Part shown: piece by piece, positions 42,709 to 52,200 of the stretch
Numbering within the stretch: position 1 is the stretch's first letter
Layout of the letters: each line of letters starts with the position of its first letter
Source of the DNA: Viridilinea sp964592425
Lineage (GTDB): Bacteria > Chloroflexota > Chloroflexia > Chloroflexales > Chloroflexaceae
Reading direction: 5' to 3'
Length of the DNA stretch: 64,000 nucleotides
Assembly (NCBI GenBank): GCA_964592425.1
Contig: CAZQCG010000028.1
Location: forward strand, 1-64,000
The notes under the pieces: model-generated
The model's input: only the letters and a program-made list of their open reading frames with translations
What the model was told of the DNA's origin: nothing
Databases searched by the model: none
Made by a program: the position numbers and the translations under genes

Positions 42709-45273
42709 TCAAGCCGAGGCAAGGCGGTGGTGGTGGGCAAGTTGGGCCGGAGTGCCGGGGGTGTTTGCATGCTCGTAATATGTAGCGAGCAGCCGGTGCA
42801 GGTGGCGGCGCTGGCCGAAGCTCATCAGGTTGTAGGCAACTTCGCAGCTGATGGCGTGCCGAAAGGCATAGGTGCCAGCAGGCTCGCGAGGTTCGGGCTG
42901 CAGCAGGCCAGCCTGCTGCAAGGTAGTCAATTGCACACGCAGCTGCTCCTGGTTCTGCTCAACCGGATGGATGGCCGCCAGCACTTCAAATGCGAAGGTC
43001 GGGCCGATCACGCTGGCGACCTTTAAGGTAAGTTGCTCGGCCGGATCGAGCCGGTCGATACGACTCGTAATCAGGCCCTCAACAGTATCAGGCAGGTTGT
43101 CGACATCAAGCAGGTAGGCCGGGCCGCCAGATTGAAAGTGACACACCCCGTTGCTGACCGTTACGGCACCGCGCTCACGCAGGGCCAGCAGTAACTCTTC
43201 GGCGACAAAGGGATTACCTTGCGAACGTGCGGCAATCAGTTCAAGCAGAGCGCGCGGCACACGCGCCACACCAAGCTGTGCAGCCAGCAATGGGCGTAGC
43301 ACGGCAGGACGTAGCCCACCCAGTTGCAGGTGGGTATTGCCGGGTCGTTCGGCGAGGCGGCGGAAGGCCGGGGGCAGATCGGAGCTGGGCCGTACGGCCA
43401 CGATGATCAGCAGACGGCGAGTCTGCTGATTTAAGGCTTCAAGCAGTGTCCAGGAGTCGCTGTCGAACCACTGACCATCCTCAAAGCCCAGCAGCAGAGG
43501 CATGTGGGCTGTCGTATAGGTAACTAGTTGCACAAACTGTTCACAAAGCAGGTGCGTATGGTGTGGCGAGAGAGGGCCTGGCGTACAATCGGGGTAATCG
43601 TTGACAAAGGGCACCAACGCAGCCAGGCCCAGACGCTGGAGGGCCACAACGGCGCTATGGATCGTTTCGTCTCCAGTAGCGAGAGCTGGCAGATCACGAA
43701 GCAGGCGGCGCCAGGCATAGTAGGGCGAGCTATCGACCGGGTTGCCAGCACTACACAAGGCTGTCACACCGGCGGTGGGAGCAGTGAGACAGGCGTGTTG
43801 CAGCAGGGCTGATTTGCCAATCCCGACATTCCCCTCGATCAACAGCATACCGCCCTTCCCATGCTGGGCAAGGCGGTTCAGACACCTGGTGATCAATCGG
43901 CGCTCGCGGGCACGCTGGAGTAGGTTCTCTGGCCAGGGTGAAAGCAGGGTGGCTGAAGGCTGCGTGGCAAGGGGCACATAGATCGGCACCGGCTCGGCAA
44001 AGCCCTTCAAACGCAGCGGTGCCAGGGGCTCGAAGCTCAGGGCGGTACGGGCCGAACGCATTGTCGTTTCGTCGCAGAGAAGACTGTAGGGGCCGCGGAG
44101 CATGGCTGCTTGCATCAGACGGGCTGCCCGGTTGACCATCGGCCCCATCATCGTATACTCGCGGCGGGTGGCCCCGCCGACGGCACCACAGAGGGCGCGC
44201 CCACTACTTACGCCGATCGTAGCCTGCAGGCCAAGTTTGGCTGCATCAGCCACGATGTCGAGGGCAGCACGAAGGCCGCGCTCAGCGTCATTCTCGTGTG
44301 CCAGGGGCGGCAGACCAAAGGCGGCCACCAGGCTCGGCCCTTTGGCGTCGGTACCCAGGCGCGTAATACTGCCCTCGTAGCGATAGAGCGCATGTTGTAG
44401 GGCACGCATCAAGCTCTGTGCGCGGGGGAGCGCAAGCTCCCCCGTCAGGTCGGGCAAATTAACAAAGAGCACGGTGAGTCGGCGCTGCTCGGCCAACCAG
44501 GCAGTCTGGCCAGCACTGATCCGCGCCAGAATGGCTTTGGGAATGTAGGCGCGCAAAGCCTCGTGCATGGCCGCAGCGACCGGCGGCAGCACAAGCGCCC
44601 GCACCGGCAAGTAATCCAGCAGGCTCTCCAGGCGGACGGCACCAGAAGGCAAGGGCAGACCAAGGCATGCCTCGGCGACGAGAGGCCAGGTCGCTGGGGC
44701 GATCAGCACTTCGCCAGCGTGCGCCTCAGCCTCAACGCGTCCACCCTCGACCAGAGCCGTACCAGTTACGAGCAACTCCCAACGCCCGAAAACCCCGCCG
44801 AGGTACATAGTGCTCACCTCGCCTGAGCTGATACCCACGCGCACCTTGAGCGGTGCCGGTGGCGGCATACCTTCGAGCGTGGTCCAGGCTGCCGGTGCCA
44901 TCATCATCTGAATACCCAAACCGCACTGCACCGCACGGTGAGCAAGATCCGCCAGGGGCTCATCACCGTACCAGAGGGCCAACAGGCCGTCGCCAGCAAA
45001 CTTGACCACATCGCCGCCGTGGTTGTGTACCACGTTGATCAGGTGGGCGAAATAGAGATCAATGATACTGGTCAGATCTTCAGCACCACTAGGGCTGTGG
45101 TGGGCCAGATGCTCGGTCATAGCCGTAAAGCCCGAGAGGTCGGCGAAGAGGGCCGCTGCGGGAAACCGCTCAACGGAAGGGGTCAGGGTGGCACCGGTAT
45201 CACGTCCGACACGATGCAGCACCAGGGCGGGAAGGTAGCAGACAAGTTCTTCGAGCGCGCCGAGGCTGTTCAT
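42709..45273 (-). CDS. sAC-type class III nucleotide cyclase with AAA/NACHT-like ATPase
   Basis: 854 residues. Two cyclase homology domains come first. The first (~35-190) has metal-binding Asp45 (LFADLSGF) and Asp95 (FAGDGLLALW). The second (~260-400) has Asn for the first Asp (LFVNLPDL) and LGTDAKGPSLVAAFG, so a single active site is formed between the two as in mammalian soluble adenylyl cyclase. A P-loop ATPase region follows (MLLIEGNVGIGKSALLQH near 480), with an AAA/tetratricopeptide-like tail that ends at the window of ATYYEHANTPG. Product probably cAMP. Convergent with the GT9 gene. Confidence 0.88.
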   Translation of the reverse strand: MNSLGALEELVCYLPALVLHRVGRDTGATLTPSVERFPAAALFADLSGFTAMTEHLAHHSPSGAEDLTSIIDLYFAHLINVVHNHGGDVVKFAGDGLLALWYGDEPLADLAHRAVQCGLGIQMMMAPAAWTTLEGMPPPAPLKVRVGISSGEVSTMYLGGVFGRWELLVTGTALVEGGRVEAEAHAGEVLIAPATWPLVAEACLGLPLPSGAVRLESLLDYLPVRALVLPPVAAAMHEALRAYIPKAILARISAGQTAWLAEQRRLTVLFVNLPDLTGELALPRAQSLMRALQHALYRYEGSITRLGTDAKGPSLVAAFGLPPLAHENDAERGLRAALDIVADAAKLGLQATIGVSSGRALCGAVGGATRREYTMMGPMVNRAARLMQAAMLRGPYSLLCDETTMRSARTALSFEPLAPLRLKGFAEPVPIYVPLATQPSATLLSPWPENLLQRARERRLITRCLNRLAQHGKGGMLLIEGNVGIGKSALLQHACLTAPTAGVTALCSAGNPVDSSPYYAWRRLLRDLPALATGDETIHSAVVALQRLGLAALVPFVNDYPDCTPGPLSPHHTHLLCEQFVQLVTYTTAHMPLLLGFEDGQWFDSDSWTLLEALNQQTRRLLIIVAVRPSSDLPPAFRRLAERPGNTHLQLGGLRPAVLRPLLAAQLGVARVPRALLELIAARSQGNPFVAEELLLALRERGAVTVSNGVCHFQSGGPAYLLDVDNLPDTVEGLITSRIDRLDPAEQLTLKVASVIGPTFAFEVLAAIHPVEQNQEQLRVQLTTLQQAGLLQPEPREPAGTYAFRHAISCEVAYNLMSFGQRRHLHRLLATYYEHANTPGTPAQLAHHHRLASA

Positions 45274-45827
45274 GGTGGCCTGCCCTTAAGACAAGAGGCC
45301 AGGGATCAAGAATCAGGCTGAACGCATCAGAACCCTATGCGCGACCCCAGGTTACCGTAGCCGGCAGATCATGAGACCTGGAGGGCCAGGCCCTCATACG
45401 TATGAACTTAAGGGGCCTGCGGCCCCTAAAACCCCACCCGAAGGGGGAATGCTCAGGGGCAATGCCCCCGAACCCCCGCCGGAAGGCTCGTCGCAAGGCT
45501 TACGTTAATGCCCATGGGCCAGACTCTCCACAGCATCCGTTACGGGGCATGCGTTCCCCCGTAACCCTCGCCGTAGGCAGTGGCGAAGCGTATAACTCGA
45601 TCACTGTAGAGCATACTGCAACCTCTACATGCGTGCAAGCGAACGACAACACTGTCGGTTGTGTAACGATTTTCCGGTCGGTGAGGCCAATGCGCACATA
45701 ATAGAGAGCGAGCCTCTGCCTTTCGTCAGGCAACATGGAGGTTCCGGCCCTCAAAAATGAACCGCGTGCGGAGTAGACTGGCTTCAGAGAGCTGAGCAAA
45801 CGCGACAGCGCCGAGAGGAGGCCAGCG
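45274..45827. other. 554-bp non-coding interval between cyclase and sigma-factor genes
   Basis: It contains copy B of the 124-bp repeat (45395-45518) and an adjacent 9-bp perfect hairpin GTTACGGGG/CCCCGTAAC (45539-45565). An AT-richer stretch up to 45720 has no clear -35/-10 pair. A good AGAGGAGG ribosome-binding site lies just before 45828. No RNA gene was recognised. Confidence 0.5.
45395..45518 (+). repeat. 124-bp dispersed repeat, copy B
   Basis: About 97% identical to the reverse complement of 33224-33347 (4 differences counted). Starts CATACGTATGAACTTAAGG and ends CCCATGGG. The plus-strand frame from 45402 encodes the same basic, Pro/Arg/Lys-rich peptide as copy A's minus strand. Flanks of the two copies are not alike, so I could not read a target duplication. 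Confidence 0.8.
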
Positions 45828-46562
45828 ATGACATTGCAGATGCGTGGCAACCCCCAACCCGTCCCCCAGCTGGTGCCCCCTGCAGCAAGTGATCTGCAGG
45901 CCCTTGAGCTTGGCACGCTCGCCCGGCAGGCCTTGAGCGAAAGCTACCACTTCTACCGTCACGAGGAGGCAGACACTAGTTTTGCCTACGAACTGTTCCG
46001 CCGGGCCATCGTCGAACGTGATGAGCGGGCATGGAGTGTGCTCTTCGAGCAGTATGCGCCCCTGGTCGAACACTGGGTACGGCGCACCGGAGCCTTTACG
46101 GTCAGCGGCGAGAGTAGCGACTTCTTCGTCAGTGCAGCTTTCACGCGCTTCTGGCGGGCGATCTCGCCTGCCCGCTTCAACTCGTTTCCCAACCTGCCGG
46201 CCCTGCTGAATTACCTGCGCCGCTGTGCTGCCTGTGTAGTGATTGATGCTGCCCGCAGCCAGGCCTATGTCGATCTGCTCCCTGAGGAGTCGGTCAACTG
46301 GAACGATCAGCGCCTTGGCCATGCCGACGAAGAGGCGACCGAGCGGGTCAGTAATGCCGAGTTCTGGCAATTAGTTGACGGCCTGCTCCAGAACGATACA
46401 GAGCGCATCCTGGTACGCTGCTCATTCCTCATGGGCCTCAAGCCTGGCGAGATCTACGAACGCTGGAGTAGCCACTTTAGCAGCGTCGAAGAGGTCTATA
46501 CGCTCAAGCGTGCGGTGCTAGCACGCCTACGCAAAAACCCTGAACTGCGTGGGCAGTATTGA
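45828..46562 (+). CDS. divergent sigma-70/ECF-like factor
   Basis: A 244-residue protein. Region 2 is recognisable (RAIVERDERAWSVLFEQYAPLVEHWVRR ... SSDFFVSAAFTRFWRAISPARF ... ALLNYLRRCAACVVIDAARSQ). Region 4 is weak: LKPGEIYERWSSHFSSVEEVYTLKRAVLARL. There is an N-terminal ~55-residue Pro/Gln-rich lead. No anti-sigma gene adjoins. AGAGGAGG ribosome-binding site. Might serve a partner-switch system or be a sigma-derived regulator; the target promoters are unknown. Confidence 0.72.
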   Translation: MTLQMRGNPQPVPQLVPPAASDLQALELGTLARQALSESYHFYRHEEADTSFAYELFRRAIVERDERAWSVLFEQYAPLVEHWVRRTGAFTVSGESSDFFVSAAFTRFWRAISPARFNSFPNLPALLNYLRRCAACVVIDAARSQAYVDLLPEESVNWNDQRLGHADEEATERVSNAEFWQLVDGLLQNDTERILVRCSFLMGLKPGEIYERWSSHFSSVEEVYTLKRAVLARLRKNPELRGQY

Positions 46563-46574
46563 GGCGCTGCAGAG

Positions 46575-47591
46575 CTACAGCATAGACTTTCGAGAACTAC
46601 CGGGTGATCCTCGTAGGGTACTCGCGAGCTGCGCAGGGCTAACCACGGCATTGCCGTAGCGCCGTACCACCAGGGCGGCAGCGGCATTGGCCATCTGTGC
46701 GGCAGCCAGAGGCTCAATCTGGGCGGCCAGGGCCATCGTCGCCACGGCGACAAAGGTGTCGCCCGCCCCGGTCGTATCATAGACCTCACTGGTACGGGTA
46801 GCAGCAAGATGGCGGTAGGGTGTGTCGCGCCCCTCAATGCCCAGTCCGTCAGGCCCGCGCGTGACGATCACCAGCTCGGCCTGTAGCATTGCCCGCAGGC
46901 GCGGTACACCCTGGGCAAAGTCTGCTTCGCTACGCAGGCTGGTGCCCAGGGCTACTGCTGCTTCGTGGTCGTTGCAGCGAAAGAGGTCGGCACCAGTGTA
47001 GAGTTGCGCACTCCCCTGGGCATCTACACAGAAGCGCACGTTATGCTCCTGGCAGAGCTGACGCACTGCCGCAACCACGCGGGGCGTCAGCAGGCCCAGC
47101 TGGTAGTCGGAGCAGAGCACCGCTTGATGTACCGGCACTAATTCGGCGAGCGCCCGCAGGATTGGCTCCTCTTCGGCAGGGCTGAGCGCCTGGCGTTCGA
47201 GCCGGTCGATGCGAGCAACCTGCTGTGGCAGGCGCGGTGACTCATCAGCCAGGATGCGTGTCTTACGGGTGGTTGGGCGGGTTGCACTATAGCAGAGGCC
47301 AGCCTGGCCAATCCCGGCTGCGTCGAGTAAGGCGGCCAGTTGCTGGCCCTCGCTATCGTTGCCCACGACACCGATCTGGGTGGCCACCCCGCCCAGCGCG
47401 ACCACATTGCGGGCGGGGTTGGCCGCACCACCCAGGATTGTCTCGCGCCGACAGAGCTCGAGGACGGGGATGGGTGCCTCGCGTGAGAGACGCGTCGCCC
47501 GTCCATAGAGATACTCGTCCAGGGTGAGATCGCCAATGACCAGGATACGCTTATTGGCAAGCAGGTGCACCAGGGCGACCAGATCACTCAT
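46575..47591 (-). CDS. PfkB-family kinase, RfaE1/HldE N-domain type
   Basis: About 338 residues (ATG 47591; a GTG at 47597 is possible). The ribokinase fold has N-terminal ILVIGDLTLDEYLYGRATRLS with APIPVLE, GGAANPARNVVALGG (sugar-site), and the C-terminal catalytic DTTGAGDTFVA near residue 275. It resembles the kinase half of HldE, which phosphorylates heptose 7-phosphate. The adenylyltransferase half is absent. A 129-bp mobile element now lies between this gene and the aminotransferase that precedes it. Consistent with the GT9 gene at 41417 if a heptose-like sugar is made. Confidence 0.82.
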   Translation of the reverse strand: MSDLVALVHLLANKRILVIGDLTLDEYLYGRATRLSREAPIPVLELCRRETILGGAANPARNVVALGGVATQIGVVGNDSEGQQLAALLDAAGIGQAGLCYSATRPTTRKTRILADESPRLPQQVARIDRLERQALSPAEEEPILRALAELVPVHQAVLCSDYQLGLLTPRVVAAVRQLCQEHNVRFCVDAQGSAQLYTGADLFRCNDHEAAVALGTSLRSEADFAQGVPRLRAMLQAELVIVTRGPDGLGIEGRDTPYRHLAATRTSEVYDTTGAGDTFVAVATMALAAQIEPLAAAQMANAAAALVVRRYGNAVVSPAQLASTLRGSPGSSRKSML

Positions 47592-47597
47592 GAGCAC

Positions 47598-47746
47598 CTT
47601 CTAGCCCCAATACCTTGCAGATAAGGCGCGCTACACGGTACAGCCCCCCTCCCAACCTCCCCCGCTGGGGCGATGCGCCGGGCACCCGCCCCCAGCAGGG
47701 GCGGGCGGGGGCGAAGAGCTTATTTGAACGGTATTGCTTCTAGCCC
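47598..47746. mobile_element. MITE-like element, 10-bp target-duplication family, copy 2
   Basis: The element 47608-47736 (129 bp) has ends CAATACCTTGCAGATAAG and CTTATTTGAACGGTATTG, the same as copy 1 at 1464. Identical 10-bp repeats CTTCTAGCCC lie on both sides (47598-47607 and 47737-47746). On the minus strand the duplication holds TAG, the aminotransferase stop codon. Removing the element and one duplication joins GGGCTAGAAGGTGCTCATG, putting the kinase ATG 9 nt after that stop. The interior is GC-rich, with CCGCCCC-type inverted repeats and no ORF. Confidence 0.85.
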
Positions 47747-48939
47747 AGGCTGGCGCGGAAACGGTGCATGCCTTCGACGATCTCCGCTTCACTGGTGGCA
47801 TACGAGAGGCGCAGGTAGCCGGGGGCACCGAAGGACTCGCCACTCACACAGGCAATGTGGGCCTGATCGAGCAGGTAGTTGTTCAACTCGTCGCTGGTGG
47901 CGCAGATCGTCCCATTCTTCAGGGGTCGGTTGAGCAGGCTGCTCACATTGGGAAAGACATAGAAGGCCCCGTCGGGCAGGTAACAGCTGACACCGGGAAT
48001 CTCGGCGAGCAACTCCATGACCAGGTCGCGGCGACGCTGGAAGGCGGCTGCCATCGTCTGGACGGTCTGATCCAGCTCGGCGTTGGGCGTATAGGCCGCC
48101 AGCGCCGCATACTGCGAGATCGAGGCGGTATGGGTGCTGGTGTGGCTCTGGATATCCTTGATCGCCGTGATGATCGGCTGCGGCCCGGCCACATAACCGA
48201 CCCGCCAGCCAGTCATGGCGTAGGCTTTGGCCACGCCATTAACGATCAGGGTGCGATCGGCCATTTCAGGGGCTACGCGCAGCCAGCGAGCATACTCGAC
48301 ATAGGTAATCGCATCGTAGATCTCGTCGGCAATGATGATCGCTTCGCTCGTACTGAGTACATCAGCCAGGGCGCGTAGCTCGGCCGCACTGTAGACCGAG
48401 CCGGTCGGGTTGGAGGGCGAGTTGAGCACTATGATCTTCGTGCGCGGGCTGAGCGCCGCCTGCAGCTGCGCAGGGGTCAGCTTGAAGCCCGTGGCTTCCG
48501 TCGTCATCGGGGTCACCGGAATAGCCCCGGCCAGTTTGGCCTGCTCAACATAACTGACCCAGTAGGGGGCCGGGATGATCGCCTCGTCGCCGTCGTCGCA
48601 AAGAGCCTGGAAAGCCAGGTAGAGCGCCTCCTTGGCTCCGGCAGTCGTGGTCACCTGGCCGACACTGTAGGTACAGCCTTGATCGGCGCTGGCACGGGCG
48701 GCAACAGCCTTGCGCAGCTCAACGGTACCACCGGCTGGTGTGTAGTGGGTATGATTAGCGTGAATGGCGGCAATGGCCGCCGCTTTGATCGGCAGCGGGG
48801 TGTCGAAATCGGGCTCGCCGACGCTGAACGAGATCACCTTGATCCCCTCGGCACGCATCTGCTGTACCCGTGCGTTCATCGCCGAGGTGGCCGATGGCTC
48901 AAGCTGGGCCAGGCGGTTGGCCAGCCGGTATGCGGTCAT
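47740..48939 (-). CDS. class I/II pyridoxal-phosphate aminotransferase (AspB type)
   Basis: 399 residues from ATG 48939 (CAGGAGCGT upstream). Fold-type I: VISFSVGEPDFDTPLPIKAA, YTPAGGTVELRKAVA, NSPSNPTGSVYSAAEL, Lys near 235 in VNGVAKAYAMTGWRVGYVAG. The closest group is aspartate/prephenate aminotransferase type I-gamma, but the substrate cannot be fixed. Ends in RASLG with the stop codon shared with a mobile-element target duplication, beyond which a PfkB kinase gene follows on the same strand. Confidence 0.92.
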   Translation of the reverse strand: MTAYRLANRLAQLEPSATSAMNARVQQMRAEGIKVISFSVGEPDFDTPLPIKAAAIAAIHANHTHYTPAGGTVELRKAVAARASADQGCTYSVGQVTTTAGAKEALYLAFQALCDDGDEAIIPAPYWVSYVEQAKLAGAIPVTPMTTEATGFKLTPAQLQAALSPRTKIIVLNSPSNPTGSVYSAAELRALADVLSTSEAIIIADEIYDAITYVEYARWLRVAPEMADRTLIVNGVAKAYAMTGWRVGYVAGPQPIITAIKDIQSHTSTHTASISQYAALAAYTPNAELDQTVQTMAAAFQRRRDLVMELLAEIPGVSCYLPDGAFYVFPNVSSLLNRPLKNGTICATSDELNNYLLDQAHIACVSGESFGAPGYLRLSYATSEAEIVEGMHRFRASLG

Positions 48940-49127
48940 AGGACGCTCCTGATCTGCAATAACCGATTGCCGGCAGCGCACTGCCCCGGCGTGCGACAGT
49001 CTCAGTCTCCGATTATAGCGCAAGACAAGCGTGTCGATGAGGTGTGGCCATGGGGCTTTCATTCCTTGGGAAATCAAAACCAATAGCTTATAGATATAAA
49101 TCTGCATCACCCAAAAAGGCCTTTCTC

Positions 49128-49136
49128 TGCTATAAT
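49128..49136 (+). promoter_or_regulatory. extended -10 promoter of the ACIII-caa3 operon
   Basis: TGCTATAAT (TGn plus TATAAT at 49131-49136), 80 bp before actB. No -35 is visible. The upstream intergenic region (276 bp) is AT-rich with TATAGATATAAAT and is shared with the divergent aminotransferase gene. Confidence 0.5.
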
Positions 49137-49215
49137 CAGCCTCATCGATTTTATAGTTCATCTTTTCACAAAGTATCCGCCCGGGCTCGCCGCCTGTTTA
49201 GTCTGGCTGCTACCG

Positions 49216-52200
49216 ATGCGTGATCTTCCTCTCCACGCCACCGAGCACGAGCTTGAAGCCGTACGGGCCCACCTTCGCTCAGCCCGTGGACGCCAGTTCT
49301 GGCGTTCATTGGACGATCTAGCTGAGACGCCCGCTTTTCACGCTCTGCTGAGCCGCGAATTCCCCGCCGGGGCCGCCGAGCTCTCGGCTGATCCGCTCAC
49401 CCGCCGCAACTTCCTCAAGTTGATGGGGGCCTCCCTGGCACTGGCTGGCCTTTCGGGCTGCACCTTCGCCATACGCCAACCCCAGGAGCAGATCGCCCCC
49501 TTCGCTCGTGCGCCCTACGATCTCCAGCCAGGCATAGCTCGCTACTATGCCACCGCCCTGCCCCTCGATGGCTTTGGCCTCGGTGTGGCCGTGCGTAGCT
49601 ATGACGGACGCCCGGTCAAGGTTGAAGGCAACCCTAACCATCCTGCCAGTCTCGGAGCCAGCGATACGTTCGCCCAGGCTGAGATCTTGCAGATCTACGA
49701 TCCCGAGCGCCCCGAGTCGGTGCTCAACCGTGGGGCCCTCAGCACCTGGGACGAGTTTAGCCTCGCTTTTAGCCAGGTGCTCCAGCTTCAGCGCGCCTTT
49801 CAGGGCGAAGGGCTGCGCCTGCTGACCCCCACGCTTACGTCGCCCACCCTGGCCGCACAGATCGGCGAACTACTGACGGCCCTGCCTGCAGCCCGCTGGG
49901 TTCAATACGACCCGGTTGGGCGGAGCCGTACCTATGCCGGAACGCGCCTGGCCTTCGGTGAGCCGCTTGAGCCGCGCTATCGCTTCGAGCAGGCCCGCGT
50001 GATTCTTGCCCTTGATGCCGATTTCCTTTATGAAGGCCCCGGACGCGTGCGTTACGCCCACGATTGGAGCGCCGGGCGCCGGGTGCGCAAGGATACGCCC
50101 TCCGTCAGCCGGCTCTACGTGGTCGAGCCAGCCCTCTCCGTTACCGGCATCGCCGCCGACCATCGCCTGCCACTCAAGGCCGGTGCTGTGCATGGCTTCG
50201 CCTATGCCCTCGCCAGAAGACTCGGCGTCCCCGGCGTCAATACCGATCTCACCTTGCCTGAGCCGGTCGCGGCCTATGTGGCCGCTGTGGCCGAAGATCT
50301 CTGGGCCGCTGGCTCGACCGGTGTCGTGCTGGCCGGTGAGAGCCAGCCACCCGAGCTGCATGCCCTGGCCCACGCGATCAACCAACACCTCGGCGCGGTC
50401 GGCACCACGGTTGAATACACCGACCCTGTCGTGGCTGCTGCCGACGACCAACTGGCCGCCCTCAGTGATCTGGCCGCCGATCTGGCCGCCGGGCGCGTCG
50501 AAGTGCTGGTGGTGATCGAGAGCAACCCGGTCTTTACCGCCCCGGTTGACCTGAACTTCGCTGCGGCAATGGCCCGTGCCCGCTTCAAGGTGGTGCTCGC
50601 ACCCAGTGAGGACGAGACGGCAGCCCTGGCAGACTGGTTCGTCCCGCACAGCCATCCCTTTGAGCATTGGGGTGATCTGCGGGCCTTCGACGGTACAGCG
50701 ACGATCATGCAGCCCTTGATCGAACCCCTCTATCGCAGCCGCAACGCCCACGACATCCTGGGCCTGATGCTCGGCCTCACTGGCCAGACCGACTATGATC
50801 TGGTGCGCAGCTACTGGAGCAGCACCAGTGGCCTGGAGGGTGAAGAGCTTGATAAGCTGATCAAGGCTAGCTTGAACAATGGCCTGATCGCTGGCACTGC
50901 CTTCGCCCCCCGCGAGGTCAGCCTGGCCAGTGGGCTTAGCTTCCGCGCCCCGCAACTCCCCACCGAAGGCCTTGAGTTGGTCTTTCGCCCCGACCCAGCC
51001 CTCTATGACGGGCGCTATGCCAATAATGGCTGGCTCCAGGAGTTGCCCCGCCCCACCTCTAAGCTGACCTGGGATAACGCGGCGCTACTCAGCCCGGCCA
51101 CGGCGATCCGCCTGCTCAACCTGAGCTTCGATCCGGCCGATCTGGCCACCGAAGATAATATCCTGGCGCAGCGCACGCTCGAACTGTTGACGGCGGCCAA
51201 CGGGACGCTGATCGAGTTACAGTACCAGGGGCGCAGCCTGACCCTGCCGATCTGGATTGTGCCCGGCCACGCTGAGGACACCATCACGCTCAACCTGGGC
51301 TATGGGCGCAGCACTGTCGGTTCGGTCGGCAGCGGCACCGGCTTCAACAGTTACAGCCTGCGCACCAGCGCGGCACCCTGGTTTGACGCTGGCCTCAGCG
51401 TCGCCCTGCCCGGTGGTAGCTACCCCCTGGCCAGTACGCAGGATCACTGGACGCTCCAGGATCGCGATATTGTGCGCACCGGCAGCTTTGCCGCCTTCAA
51501 AGCCGATCCCAAAGCAATCTCACGCGAGGTCTACCAGGAAGAGTACGGCAAAGATACGCCTGGCCCCGGCACCGACGGCTACGAGAGCATTTTGCCCCAA
51601 GGGCGTGGCGAATTCTTGCCCGGCTTCGACTACAGTGTTGGCAACCAGTGGGGTATGGCGATTGACCTGAGCACCTGCATCGGCTGCAATGCCTGTGTAG
51701 TCGCCTGCCAGGCCGAAAATAATATTCCCATCGTCGGCAAAGCCGAAGTTGCCCGCGGGCGCGAGATGCACTGGATCCGCATCGACCGCTACTTCGCCGG
51801 GGCCGACTTCGACAACCCCACCACCTTTGTCCAACCGATGCTTTGCCAGCACTGTGAGCAGGCCCCCTGTGAACTGGTCTGCCCGGTGGCCGCCACCGTG
51901 CATGACGCCGAGGGGCTGAACAATATGGTCTACAACCGCTGTGTGGGCACCAAATATTGCTCGAACAACTGCCCCTACAAGGTGCGCCGCTTCAATTTCT
52001 TCCAGTATCAGGATCTTGCGCAACCGAGCCTCAAGCTCATGCAAAACCCCGAAGTTACCGTGCGCAACCGTGGTGTGATGGAAAAGTGCAGCTTCTGCAT
52101 CCAGCGCATCAGTGCCGCCCGCATTCAGGCCAAAGTCGAAGGCAACCGCCCGTTGCAGGACGGTGAGGTGGTGAGCGCCTGCGCCCAGGCATGCCCGACC

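Noticed and set aside
49870..50955. 361-codon minus-strand frame inside actB
   Set aside because: A shadow of actB; no ribosome-binding site and low-complexity composition.
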